Source: Pseudocolwellia agarivorans (GTDB lineage Bacteria > Pseudomonadota > Gammaproteobacteria > Enterobacterales > Alteromonadaceae). Taken from it: a DNA stretch of 64,000 bases. The stretch lies in NCBI RefSeq assembly GCF_002000085.1, contig NZ_MUZU01000002.1:186001-250000 (forward strand), read 5' to 3'. Of this stretch, positions 24,064-32,919 are shown piece after piece. Positions within the stretch are counted from its first letter, which is position 1. Each line of letters opens with the position of its first letter. The notes under the pieces were generated by a model, which ran no database searches, had not been told where the DNA came from, and saw only the letters and a list, made by a program, of their open reading frames with translations. Made by a program: the position numbers and the translations under genes.

Positions 24064-24720
24064 TTAATTAGCGTTTGATAAAAGAGTTACAGCTCTCCAA
24101 CGGCCTCTTGCCCAAGCATAACCTCCGTCTTCTGGTATTTCTCCGTTAGAGGCAGCTATCGCTTCTACGGTGAGTTCGTCGCCTGCTGTTAATGTTACTG
24201 TTTGGCCCGTTCTAAAATACACTTCATGGAAGTCTAGCTCTGTTCGTGGATTGGTAAAGTCGCCAACTAATTCGCCATTTAACATGAGCTTGTAGTTGCT
24301 TTCGCCGTCGAATTCAGACAATGCAACAAAACCTAACTCAAAGCTGCCTGCTTCGGCTTCAGTTATTGTGTAGCTAGCTTTTGCGTATTTAGTACGAAAA
24401 GCTAAATTAGCGGCATCTATACTTAGCGAGTCAGTTTTTGGATCATCGTAAAAAGTCGCATGCTCTGCACTTTCTTCATGTAATGTAAAATCGGCATTAG
24501 CAATAATAGCTCTTTCAACATTAGGTAAATTGATGATGTCGCTTTTATCGGTTAAGGCTTTATCATTCATTGTAAAAAGCTTGGATTGCGTTTGATTTGC
24601 TAAGCTATTTACCGAAGTATTATTCACTGAGCTTGTAGCAACGTTTTCAGCTGCAGTATTGTCTTGTGAACAACCAAAGCTAGTTACTGCAATTGATGTG
24701 ATTAAAAGTAAGTTTTTCAT
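24064..24720 (-). CDS. Lipoprotein with probable carbohydrate-binding beta-sandwich
   Basis: 218 residues, lipobox FGC (Cys17), RBS AGGAC before the ATG. After a low-complexity linker (about 20-45) the rest reads as a jelly-roll module: FYDDPKTDSLSIDAANLAFRTKYAKASYTI, then GSFELGFVALSEFDGESNYKLMLNG, FTNPRTELDFHEVYF and a final YAWARGRWRAVTLL. This looks like a galactose-binding-type sandwich, as in CBM-like modules. It is the last gene of a four-gene minus-strand operon, 38 bp after a GH43 gene, so a role in holding arabinoxylan near the GH43 enzyme is plausible. No named family recognised. Confidence 0.5.
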   Translation of the reverse strand: MKNLLLITSIAVTSFGCSQDNTAAENVATSSVNNTSVNSLANQTQSKLFTMNDKALTDKSDIINLPNVERAIIANADFTLHEESAEHATFYDDPKTDSLSIDAANLAFRTKYAKASYTITEAEAGSFELGFVALSEFDGESNYKLMLNGELVGDFTNPRTELDFHEVYFRTGQTVTLTAGDELTVEAIAASNGEIPEDGGYAWARGRWRAVTLLSNAN

Positions 24721-24758
24721 AATTTGTCCTAGTTTTCTCGTGAGTAACTTGCGTTAGG

Positions 24759-25922
24759 TTATTTATCTAACTCACCCAAATAAGCATCAACCGTTTCAAT
24801 TGTGCCGTCTTCGTTATGTATTAACTCTACCATTTTTATGCTGCGTAAATGGGTTTTTCCGCCACTTAACGAACTGTCGTGGAAAAACAAATACCACTTA
24901 CCATTAAACTCTGCAATTGAGTGATGGTTTGTCCAACCTAAAACCGGTTCTAGTACTTTGCCTTTCCAAATAAACGGTCCGTACGGGCTTTTTGATGTGC
25001 CATATTGAATAAAACGAGAATGGCCTGTTGAATAGCTAAAGTAGTAGGTGTCTTTAATTTTGTGTACCCAAGCGGCTTCAAAAAACTTGCGGTCGAAGTC
25101 GCCTTGTAGAATAGGTTTTCCGTTTTCGTCTTGTAATATTACGTCTTGTAATGGTTGCGCTAAGCTTTTCATATCAGCATTGAGTTTAGCTATTTTGGGC
25201 ATGTAAACGGGTTCGTTATCAGCCGGATATTTATCTTCTTCTATGTAGCTTCCGGTTTGCCATCTTTGTAATTGTCCACCCATTATACCGCCAACATACA
25301 GATAATATGATCCGTCGTCGTCTTGAAATACTGATGGGTCAATACTGTAAGTCCCTTTAATAGGTTCAGCTTCAGGTACAAATGGTCCTGTTGGTGTGTT
25401 TGCACTGGCAACACCTATTCTGAAAATATCGTCTTTGTCTTTTGCAGGAAAATATAAGTAATACTTACCGTCTTTTTCTGCTACATCCGGTGCCCACATT
25501 TGTTTAGTTGCCCATGGTACTTGGCTAACATGTAAAGCTTGGCCATGGTCAACAACTTTTGTATTTTCAGTAACTTCGTCTATTGAAAACACGTGATAAT
25601 CGCGCATATCAAAATGCCCGCCTGACGAGTTTCTCACTACGCCACTTTCTATATCATGAGACGGATAAATATATAACTTGCCATTAAATACATGGGCAGA
25701 TGGATCAGCCGTATACATATGGGTAATTAATGGGTTTTGTGGGAAACGTTCAGGGTTTTCAACTTGAGAGTTAACCTCAGTTTTAACTTGTGGCTGTTCT
25801 GGTTCAGCTTCAGGTTTGCCGCTTGCTGCATTAACATTCATGCTCATAGCAAGGGTTAAGCTGGTGAGTAATACACTTTTAGATATCGCTTGTTTATAAG
25901 AATTTTGTTTTGATTGTTTCAT
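24759..25922 (-). CDS. GH43 family glycosidase (arabinofuranosidase/xylanase type), secreted
   Basis: 387 residues with an N-terminal signal peptide (SVLLTSLTLAMSMNVNAA) and a short PEPEQPQV-type linker. The single GH43 propeller has base Asp73 in YTADPSAHVFNG, pKa modulator Asp195 in YSIDPSVFQDDDG and acid Glu282 in FFEAAWVHK. The opening with YIYPSHDIES...FDMRDYHVFS is typical of the XynD-like group that removes arabinose from arabinoxylan or cuts xylan, distinct from the two beta-xylosidases in the window. It is exported, unlike the two beta-xylosidases, and sits in an operon with a XylE-type symporter and an oxidoreductase. Confidence 0.85.
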   Translation of the reverse strand: MKQSKQNSYKQAISKSVLLTSLTLAMSMNVNAASGKPEAEPEQPQVKTEVNSQVENPERFPQNPLITHMYTADPSAHVFNGKLYIYPSHDIESGVVRNSSGGHFDMRDYHVFSIDEVTENTKVVDHGQALHVSQVPWATKQMWAPDVAEKDGKYYLYFPAKDKDDIFRIGVASANTPTGPFVPEAEPIKGTYSIDPSVFQDDDGSYYLYVGGIMGGQLQRWQTGSYIEEDKYPADNEPVYMPKIAKLNADMKSLAQPLQDVILQDENGKPILQGDFDRKFFEAAWVHKIKDTYYFSYSTGHSRFIQYGTSKSPYGPFIWKGKVLEPVLGWTNHHSIAEFNGKWYLFFHDSSLSGGKTHLRSIKMVELIHNEDGTIETVDAYLGELDK

Positions 25923-26056
25923 AAGATTATCCGTTGGGTATTCAGGTAGAGTTAACGCGATATAAAATGATTTATTTTATATCGCGTTAACTGGATTAAT
26001 GACCTGATGTAAATGTTTATTTTATTAAGGTGTAATCTTCGGGTTTAAAATAAGTA

Positions 26057-27511
26057 TTACAGACCGTCCATCTGCTCTAACTCTTTACCTTTAGTTTCGC
26101 TTACAAATTTAAGAACAAATATGATTGAAAGCCCTGCACATAAGGCATAAAAGCTATACGTTGCAGCTAAGCCAATGGAAGCCAGCATAATAGGAAACAT
26201 CATGGTGATAGCGAAGTTTGCTGTCCATTGTGTAAAACCACTTACCGCCAAACCTAAACCACGAACTTGGTTAGGGAACATTTCACCTAATAACACCCAC
26301 ATTACAGGGCCCCAAGACAAATTAAAGAAGAATACGTAAGCATTAGCTGAAATTAACGCAACAACACCCATTGAACCTAAAATTAAATCGCCAGACTCAT
26401 CAATATCCGCCGACATAAATGAAATAACGAGAATTGATAAGGTGATGGTCATTCCGATTGAACCCAGCATTAATAAAGGTTTTCTGCCTACTTTATCAAT
26501 ATAATACATAACCAATAAACAGGCAGCTATACTTACACCACCACTTAAAATATTAATTAATAACGCGTCTGACTCTGAAAAACCAACCGCTTGCCAAAGC
26601 ACCGCTCCGTAATAAAAAACAATATTAATACCCACTAATTGCTGCAATGTAGCTAAACCTAGCCCCACCCACACAACTTTACGCACTCCACCGGTTTTTT
26701 TATTTAATAAGTCGGTAAATTTAGGTTCGTGTTTGTCTTGCGCAAAAGAGTTTTCAATTTCAGTTAATTTACCTTGTGCGTAATCGTCGCCGTATAAACG
26801 CTTTAACACGTTTAAGGCTGACTCATTACGTTGTTTTAATACTAAAAACCGAGGGCTTTCTGGTATAAAAAATAAGGCTAATAAAAAAACGAAGGCTGGA
26901 ATTAATTCAATCCAAAACATCCAGCGCCATGCTTCAAAATCCATCCACAAAATAGCGGTTGAAACACCGGCAATATCAGCTAAATAATAGTTACTTACAA
27001 AGGCTGAAAACAAGCCTGAAATAATAGCCACTTGTTGAATAGATGAAAGCGTACCACGATATTTAGCAGGTGCTATTTCACTGATATAAGCCGGAGCTAA
27101 AACGGAAGCTGCACCTACCGCGAAACCACCAATAATACGGTAAATAACAAATTCGAATGAGGTAACAGAAATACCTGAACCGTAGGCACTTACAATAAAT
27201 AATACCGCAGTAATAATAAGGATAGTTTTACGACCTAATTTATCAGCTAAGCTACCCGCCATAAAGGCACCAATTGCACAACCTAACAACATACTTGCTA
27301 CGTTAAAACCAGTCGCAACGCTGTCTGAATTAAACGCGGCTTTTAATCCGTCAACGGTGCCATTGATAACACCACTGTCGAAACCGAATAAGAAACCTCC
27401 TATGGTAGCCACAACACATATTAAAAATATAAAACCTTTGTTCTCTTTCATTGATGGCTCTAGTTGAGCAGCTCCATCAACTGGGACGGTATTATCATTA
27501 TTATTTTTCAT
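26057..27511 (-). CDS. Sugar porter MFS transporter, XylE-type proton symporter
   Basis: 484-residue, twelve-helix inner-membrane sugar/proton symporter. Family signatures: GGFLFGFDSGVINGT in helix 1, DKLGRKTIL after helix 2, RIIGGFAVGAASVLAPAYISE in helix 4, PESPRFLV before the central loop, QQLVGINIVFYYG in helix 7, DKVGRKPLL, and SETKGKELEQMD at the end. Close relatives carry xylose, arabinose or glucose. GGGGAA precedes the start. Its operon partners (oxidoreductase upstream, GH43 downstream) indicate a pentose substrate. Confidence 0.9.
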   Translation of the reverse strand: MKNNNDNTVPVDGAAQLEPSMKENKGFIFLICVVATIGGFLFGFDSGVINGTVDGLKAAFNSDSVATGFNVASMLLGCAIGAFMAGSLADKLGRKTILIITAVLFIVSAYGSGISVTSFEFVIYRIIGGFAVGAASVLAPAYISEIAPAKYRGTLSSIQQVAIISGLFSAFVSNYYLADIAGVSTAILWMDFEAWRWMFWIELIPAFVFLLALFFIPESPRFLVLKQRNESALNVLKRLYGDDYAQGKLTEIENSFAQDKHEPKFTDLLNKKTGGVRKVVWVGLGLATLQQLVGINIVFYYGAVLWQAVGFSESDALLINILSGGVSIAACLLVMYYIDKVGRKPLLMLGSIGMTITLSILVISFMSADIDESGDLILGSMGVVALISANAYVFFFNLSWGPVMWVLLGEMFPNQVRGLGLAVSGFTQWTANFAITMMFPIMLASIGLAATYSFYALCAGLSIIFVLKFVSETKGKELEQMDGL

Positions 27512-27543
27512 CTAAATTCCCCGATCTTTTATTGATATTTTGC

Positions 27544-28521
27544 TTATATAGCCAGTTTTTTGTATTTGCTTTTAACTCGCGCTAATTGCTCTTGTAGTTC
27601 TTGGCTTACCGCATGTGGCATTTGTTCGTGTTCTAGCTTTTTAGCTAACACAGCTTCGCCAGCAGCTTGGGCTTCGTAGTTCAAACCTTGGCTTGTACGA
27701 TTGTCTTGAAAGCTATCTACTAAATTGTCTGAATGATAAAGCTCACAACTGCTAGCCCTCCAAAAATCTGGAATAACAATGGAGCCTTGTTCACCAATAA
27801 TGACTGCCCAGTTATGAAGTTTGCATTGAAATGAGGTGCCTAGTGTTAAATGAACATCACCAGATTCAGCTAAAATGATCAGATCGTCTTCAACACCATT
27901 TGGAGCAAATTGAGGTTTTACATAAACGTTTTCAATGGTTTTTTCGGTAAAGAATGTTGAAATAGCTAGCGGGTAAATACCCATGTCTAACAAACAACCA
28001 CCGGCTAGATCTTCACGGTATACGCGCGACTCTAGTTGATAAGGCATTGGGTAACCGAAATCAGCTTTTATCTGTTTAATTTTACCAATACGCCCTTCTT
28101 CTACCCATTGCTTAGCTTGTATTATCGCCGGTAAAAAGAAAGTCCACATGGCTTCCATTAAAAACAGCTTTTTCTCTTTAGCTAGTTCAAATAATTGCTT
28201 ACTTTCTTCAGGGCTGACTGTAATAGGCTTTTCACACACTACATGTTTTCCAGCCATTAACGCATCGCGAACATTCTCAAAATGAAAATTATGAGGCGTT
28301 GCTACGTAAACAATATCAACATTAGGATCATCATAAACTGACTGATAACCTTCATAAGCATTAGTGATATTGTATTTATCAGCAAAACTACGTGCGTTTT
28401 CTATATTTCTTGCGCCTACAGCAACTAACTCACCGTTATTAACAAACGACATATCTGCACAAAACTGCCCAGCAATTGTCCCTGTGCTAATAATTCCCCA
28501 ACGTATTTTATTGTTTTGCAT
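27544..28521 (-). CDS. Gfo/Idh/MocA-family sugar dehydrogenase, candidate pentose 1-dehydrogenase
   Basis: NAD(P)-dependent oxidoreductase of 325 residues. The N-terminal Rossmann fold opens WGIISTGTIAGQFCADM, the family EKP motif occurs as VVCEKPITV near residue 97, and the C-terminal half is the beta-sheet substrate domain with GGCLLDMGIYPL. It heads an operon with a XylE-type symporter (33 bp gap) and a GH43 enzyme, after AGAGGA. Members of this family include D-xylose and L-arabinose 1-dehydrogenases and dimeric dihydrodiol dehydrogenase. The oxidative pentose operon at 12.7-22.9 kb lacks its first enzyme, so this is a natural candidate; that link is inference. Confidence 0.8.
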   Translation of the reverse strand: MQNNKIRWGIISTGTIAGQFCADMSFVNNGELVAVGARNIENARSFADKYNITNAYEGYQSVYDDPNVDIVYVATPHNFHFENVRDALMAGKHVVCEKPITVSPEESKQLFELAKEKKLFLMEAMWTFFLPAIIQAKQWVEEGRIGKIKQIKADFGYPMPYQLESRVYREDLAGGCLLDMGIYPLAISTFFTEKTIENVYVKPQFAPNGVEDDLIILAESGDVHLTLGTSFQCKLHNWAVIIGEQGSIVIPDFWRASSCELYHSDNLVDSFQDNRTSQGLNYEAQAAGEAVLAKKLEHEQMPHAVSQELQEQLARVKSKYKKLAI

Positions 28522-28703
28522 TACTTTAATTCCTCTAAACCTAATACGAAAAAAGCCAATAACTCATCATTTATAAGCAATTGCCTTAAAAATCTTTTAT
28601 TGTTTTCAGTATGACTTATCGACATTGTCATGCTATCTTTATGTTATTGTCAAATTAACTATAACATTTATTGCGAAATAAAAAAGACATGGAGATAAAA
28701 ACA

Positions 28704-29486
28704 ATGCCATCGAATTTTGTAAAAACTCAATTTAAAACAATACTGTTTATCTGCTTTAGCTTTTGCTCGTGCATAACATTTGCTAAACAATTTAACGTGC
28801 TGTTATTTACTAAAACAGCAGGTTGGCACCATAAATCGATACCTGCAGGTGTGGCTAACATTAAGGCGTTAGCCGAGGAACATGATTTTAATATGGTATG
28901 GCATGAAGACGCCTCGCACTTTAACGATAAGTTTTTAGCCGATATTGATGTTGTTATTTTTATGATGACAACCGGAGATATTATGAACGAAGAACAACAA
29001 GCCGCGTTTAAGCGTTACATACAAGCTGGTAAAGGTTTTGTTGGTATTCATAGCGCGTCAGACACTGAAGCTGATTGGCCGTGGTTTCAAAAATTGGTAG
29101 GCAGAAGTTTTGTCATTCATCCTGTTGTTCAAACAGCGAGAATGCAAGTGGTAAACACTTCGTTTCCTGGTATGAACCGTATCCCTAACAACATTTTATG
29201 GACCGACGAATGGTATGACTTTGGCCCTGAAAAAAGTAAAAATCTAAACTACTTATTAAAGGTTGACGAAAGCACCTACGACACACATTCAGACTGGGGC
29301 AATAACCAAACAGGCGATGGTATGGGAGCATTTCATCCTATTGCTTGGTATCAAAACTTTGATGGTGGCCGCTCGTTTTATACGTCGTTAGGACATTTAG
29401 ACGCTGTACACAGTAACCGCGATTTTAAGCACCATGTATACGGCGGAATATATTGGGCAGCAACAGGGAAAGGGATTTTGAAGTAA
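28704..29486 (+). CDS. Secreted ThuA-like domain protein
   Basis: Start chosen at 28704 because GGAG lies at good spacing and a signal peptide follows (FKTILFICFSFCSCITFA); in-frame TTG and ATG codons further upstream lack support. The 260-residue product is a ThuA-like class I glutamine-amidotransferase fold: NVLLFTKTAGWHHKSIP at the start, VVIFMMTTGDIMNEEQQAAFKRYI, GKGFVGIHSASDTEADW, and GGRSFYTSLGHLDAVHSN near the end. ThuA-like domains are common in sugar loci and act on or bind sugars. It is divergent from the pentose-transport operon and may share its control region. Confidence 0.8.
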   Translation: MPSNFVKTQFKTILFICFSFCSCITFAKQFNVLLFTKTAGWHHKSIPAGVANIKALAEEHDFNMVWHEDASHFNDKFLADIDVVIFMMTTGDIMNEEQQAAFKRYIQAGKGFVGIHSASDTEADWPWFQKLVGRSFVIHPVVQTARMQVVNTSFPGMNRIPNNILWTDEWYDFGPEKSKNLNYLLKVDESTYDTHSDWGNNQTGDGMGAFHPIAWYQNFDGGRSFYTSLGHLDAVHSNRDFKHHVYGGIYWAATGKGILK

Positions 29487-29496
29487 GCTAAGTAAA

Positions 29497-29526
29497 TAAG
29501 GGCAAGTAAATACAAACTTGCCCTTA
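29497..29526. terminator. Terminator-like hairpin after ThuA-like gene
   Basis: TAAGGGCAAGT and ACTTGCCCTTA form a perfect 11 bp stem with an 8 nt loop shortly after the stop codon. There is no strong T-run. Confidence 0.6.
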
Positions 29527-29628
29527 CCTACACCTCAATAAAAGATAAGCAATTGCTAGCTAAAATTAACGACGAACAATGTCCCTGCTTATTATTTATA
29601 ACACTCTTTTTGATATAACATTAACCGT

Positions 29629-29979
29629 TCATTCTAGTAATCCACTACCAAACATAAGTAACGCGCCAACAAATATCAATAACTGATTTAGAATAAATAA
29701 TCTTTGTATTTTTTGGGGGATTTTATTCCTTATTTCGAATCTATTACAACGTTTAGCTTGCCAATCAAATAGGAATATAAGCGAGTAACGTGTGATACCT
29801 AAAGCAGCAGAAAATAAATTTGAAGAAAAGGAATAAGCGTTGTCATCAATTATATCTTCAACAAAAGAGAGACACTTAGCTTTAATATAAAAAACAAAAA
29901 AGATGCTAAGAAACGCAAAACTCAGGCCTGTCATAAAAAGAAGCATAGAAATTTGTTGCATCAAATTTAATTCCGTCAT
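29629..29979 (-). CDS. Small membrane protein, unknown function
   Basis: 116 residues with two clear transmembrane helices (about 9-32 and 91-112) and a weaker segment near residues 50-72, separated by basic loops (DWQAKRCNRFEIRNKIPQKIQR). No family recognised. No operon partner. Codon use is ordinary for the region. Confidence 0.45.
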   Translation of the reverse strand: MTELNLMQQISMLLFMTGLSFAFLSIFFVFYIKAKCLSFVEDIIDDNAYSFSSNLFSAALGITRYSLIFLFDWQAKRCNRFEIRNKIPQKIQRLFILNQLLIFVGALLMFGSGLLE

Positions 29980-30107
29980 ACCGATTACTTAACTCCATTA
30001 AGCTTATATATTTCGGTGCCTCATGTTCACGTTTATCACCAACAACTATTATGTACAAAAATAGTGATGTACGTACAACTATCAGCTGTTTAAGTCCTTA
30101 TAATGAC

Positions 30108-30496
30108 TTAAATTTCAATTACGCCATAAAAATAGCTACGTACCATCCACTCAAAATGAACTATTTGTAATATTTTACACAAACCAGGAGTTCCATGCCT
30201 CCAATAAATAGTAAAATCCCCCAAATTAACACCAGAATATGGAACTTCAATTATACCTTTTGGATTTTCAGGGTAATAAAAAGATATAGAAGGTTCTTCT
30301 TTAAGCTATCTTGAATTAGGCTAATATAACTTAAATGTCCGGTCGCATGGTCAGGAATCAAGCCGCTACAACTTTGTGTAAATAGTTTTTCAATCAACTC
30401 CAAGATCTCTGAACTATCAAGTTTTTCGCCATTAGTGAGTACAGACTCTAAAATCTCGGAAGCAAAACATACTAAACCATAATCTCCCTCAAGCAT
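30108..30496 (-). pseudogene. Frameshifted small hypothetical gene
   Basis: The frame from the ATG at 30496 runs through MLEGDYGLVCFASEI and ISLIQDSLKK, then into noise and a stop at 30251. In the next frame the sequence picks up directly as EEPSISFYYPENPKG and continues with GVNLGDFTIYWRHGTPGLCKILQ and WMVRSYFYGVIEI to a stop at 30108. The switch point is an A-run on the minus strand (about 30299-30305). Restoring one A would join the two parts into an approximately 129-residue protein. Either a recent inactivating deletion or a sequencing error. No family recognised. Confidence 0.65.
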
Positions 30497-30775
30497 AAAA
30501 ACCGACTATATAAACGCCACAATAACAACGTCCACTTCCATAGTAACCAACTAACCCGAAAGCACAGTAAATTCAATCTGTTAAATAAGCTAATGGCTAG
30601 AAAACTATAAATATTGCCGAAAACAGGTAATTATCACTAAACGGTTAGATGTAGATCAAAAATATAATGAGTTTTTTGAGTTTTACCTTTCTAAAGTTTT
30701 GACTATATGAAATATTAAGGTAATTGTGTTTTGTTATTAAAATGAACCATTAATAAACTATTTAAGGATGTATCT

Positions 30776-31171
30776 ATGTATAAAACAATTATTTGCGCCA
30801 TTGAAGCAAGTAAAGAAGGTGAAGCGGTACTTGCTAAAGCTCAAGAATTTGCACTTTTATGTAATGCTAAGTTATTTGTAACTCATGTAATTCCATACGC
30901 TTTACTACCTAAAGATTACCAAAAACAATTAAAAGAAGAAACGTTACCTAAAATGGAATCTATTACTGGCGCCTTAGGTATAGCTAAAAAAAATGTATCA
31001 GTTAAGTTTGGTAAACCTTATGAGCAAATTTGTGAATTAGCAGAAAAAAAAGAAGCCGATTTAATTATATTAGGGACTCATTCAAAAAAAGGTATTCAAG
31101 CTTTAATTGGCTCTACAGCAAACGGTGTCGCTAACTATGCTAAGTGTGATGTTTCGCTTGTGAAAATTTAG
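30776..31171 (+). CDS. Universal stress protein (UspA family)
   Basis: 131-residue cytoplasmic protein with the Usp fold: KTIICAIEASKEGEAVLAKA at the start, LFVTHVIPYALLP, and the C-terminal ADLIILGTHSKKGIQALIGSTANGV, which has the ATP-binding G-x2-G-x9-G(S/T) arrangement. AAGGA precedes the ATG. It is monocistronic, with a terminator at 31216-31243. Unrelated to the sugar loci. Confidence 0.9.
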   Translation: MYKTIICAIEASKEGEAVLAKAQEFALLCNAKLFVTHVIPYALLPKDYQKQLKEETLPKMESITGALGIAKKNVSVKFGKPYEQICELAEKKEADLIILGTHSKKGIQALIGSTANGVANYAKCDVSLVKI

Positions 31172-31215
31172 TAAATTCATGTAATTGGTTACATTTTTAT
31201 TTTCGCTGTAAGTAA

Positions 31216-31243
31216 TAAGGAACTATTGTGAGATAGTTCCTTA
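31216..31243. terminator. Bidirectional terminator between uspA-like gene and methyltransferase gene
   Basis: TAAGGAACTAT and ATAGTTCCTTA form a perfect 11 bp stem with a 6 nt loop, followed by TCATTTT, between convergent genes. Confidence 0.75.
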
Positions 31244-31257
31244 TCATTTTAACCTCC

Positions 31258-31884
31258 CTACAGCCACCTCCTTACATTAGCTGTATATATTTTATATTCG
31301 TTTACAAAGAGTTTAGTTAAGTGTTTTTCTTCCGACAAAATTTGTCGATATAACATTAACAAGCCAATGGTCAAACAGACTAAAGTAAATAAGGAAGGTA
31401 AAGCTAAAAAGAATCCTATTTGAGAAATAGCGACACATAAAAATATAGGATTACGAGAATACTTAAAAAATCCGTTGGTAATAAGCTGTTTAGGCCCTTC
31501 AGAATCAATACCTGAACGCCATTTATCTCCCATACTTAGGTGTACAATAATGGTCATCATAAACCCAAAGATCATTAAGCTAATACCGGTAAAAATAATG
31601 GGTAATGTTTGTAAAGAGGTAAACATAATTAGGTAATTATCTATCTCTTCAAAAAACACTCTAAACAAACACACCATCCAAATACTTAGCCTAAAGAAAC
31701 GAAATGTCATGTGATTCCACCACGTTGAGCAAAAACGCTCTCCAGGCAAAACCAAATCGACAGGCTGTTTTATCTGCGCGACAATAATTTTTACAGTATA
31801 AAAAGCGGCTACACAAGTGTAAAAAACAGCTAAAAATATACGCGTAAATTCAATTATTCCAGAAGAAGCATTAATGGTGCTCAT
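31258..31884 (-). CDS. Isoprenylcysteine methyltransferase-like membrane protein
   Basis: 208 residues with four to five membrane helices. The C-terminal KYSRNPIFLCVAISQIGFF followed by LSEEKHLTKLF and YKIYTANVRRWL is the ICMT/PEMT-type S-adenosylmethionine binding region (RNP, then EE, then RRW). Bacterial members methylate phospholipids or unknown substrates. The 76-residue DUF2789 gene is 34 bp upstream on the same strand. Confidence 0.75.
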   Translation of the reverse strand: MSTINASSGIIEFTRIFLAVFYTCVAAFYTVKIIVAQIKQPVDLVLPGERFCSTWWNHMTFRFFRLSIWMVCLFRVFFEEIDNYLIMFTSLQTLPIIFTGISLMIFGFMMTIIVHLSMGDKWRSGIDSEGPKQLITNGFFKYSRNPIFLCVAISQIGFFLALPSLFTLVCLTIGLLMLYRQILSEEKHLTKLFVNEYKIYTANVRRWL

Positions 31885-31917
31885 GGTTTATCCTTAACAT
31901 TAATTTGAAATACAGTG

Positions 31918-32148
31918 CTAACGTAGCATTGCGTCTAGTTGGTCAACTATTTCAGCCCAATCTGCGTCATCATCTTTAGATTGTTGTAAAAACGAGGCTT
32001 GTGATGCAGTCCAAATATTGGCTTGGTGTAATACTACATCACTTTCTATTGGCTTATGTTGTTTAACAAAGGTTTCAATGTCTTTATCGGTACTTGCTAA
32101 ACCTAATTGCGCAAATAAATTATTTAAAGAATGATTATGTTTTTCCAT
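31918..32148 (-). CDS. DUF2789 family protein
   Basis: 76-residue acidic cytoplasmic protein. The whole family pattern is visible: HSLNNLFAQLGLAS, a middle FVKQHKP, then ANIWTASQASFLQQ and the ending DADWAEIVDQLDAMLR. Function unknown. It is typical of marine and pseudomonad gammaproteobacteria. Probably co-transcribed with the methyltransferase-like gene. Confidence 0.88.
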   Translation of the reverse strand: MEKHNHSLNNLFAQLGLASTDKDIETFVKQHKPIESDVVLHQANIWTASQASFLQQSKDDDADWAEIVDQLDAMLR

Positions 32149-32641
32149 GATAACGGTCCTTATTATTAAGTGAGTTACACTTTATTTGATAAAAAAGATG
32201 ACTAGCAAAAACTGTTTACTTATTTTAACAACTAATAGGATAACTTGTGTTTTCTATAAGTTGCCTACCAATATTTCACACCTACATTAATATTTAAAGT
32301 TTAAATTCCTTTTTTGAGTTAACTCTACCTTAACTGATCAATGCCCTTTTTTATTTGAAATTATTTATATTGTTAATTCATATCAAATAGTCTGTTTTAT
32401 CATAAGATTATAGTTAAATTGACTTATTTGAGTATTACTCCCCCCTTTTTGATTAATCATAAACCTAGTTTGCCCTATTAAATTACACACTATTTAATGG
32501 CTTATTCGTTAACAGCCCACGAACATTTGTTAGTAGACAACAAAAAACAAGTTAAAGCTTCATTATTTAAAACGCCACTTCCTTAAATTAGAACTTATAA
32601 GCTGAATATGAAAAGCACTTAGAAGTGATAAACCCATAAAA

Positions 32642-32655
32642 TGTTAACGCTAACA
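32642..32655. promoter_or_regulatory. XylR-type operator, distal
   Basis: TGTTAACGCTAACA is a 14 bp near-palindrome of the LacI type with a central CG, matching the proximal site at 13 of 14 positions. Such boxes (Xanthomonas TGGTAGCGCTAACA) are bound by LacI-family XylR. Confidence 0.7.
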
Positions 32656-32874
32656 AATAAAATAATATAAATAACATTTCCTTTATCGGGGTTGTAATAA
32701 AATAAAGAAAAAAAATAATAAAATATCTAACTTTTATTGTAAATTATCCCACCAAAATAATTCACAACAAAACAGCAACTTAAACAGTTAAAATAGAAAA
32801 CCAATCAATATCGATTATAAATAGCACAATTAATTACTAATAAAACCGTTGCCAAATGATTTTCTCGATGATAA

Positions 32875-32888
32875 TGTTAGCGCTAACA
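32875..32888. promoter_or_regulatory. XylR-type operator, proximal
   Basis: TGTTAGCGCTAACA is a perfect 14 bp palindrome, 32 bp ahead of the xylB start codon. Bound repressor would overlap the transcription start or early leader. No XylR gene is in the window. Confidence 0.8.
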
Positions 32889-32919
32889 AATAAGCAAACG
32901 AATTTATTAGAGAGTATTT

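Larger units (their letters stand above)
32149..32919. other. Long promoter region upstream of xylB
   Basis: 771 bp, unusually long and AT-rich, without a gene. It carries two XylR-type operators (32642-32655 and 32875-32888) 233 bp apart, between which the xylB-xylA promoter should lie. The left 480 bp hold nothing I recognise. Confidence 0.6.

Noticed and set aside
28641-28667. ATGTTAT...ATAACAT inverted repeat between the divergent dehydrogenase and ThuA-like genes as a GntR-type site
   Set aside because: The 13 bp spacer and lack of GTTAC half-sites do not fit the operator; AT-rich chance pairing is likely.
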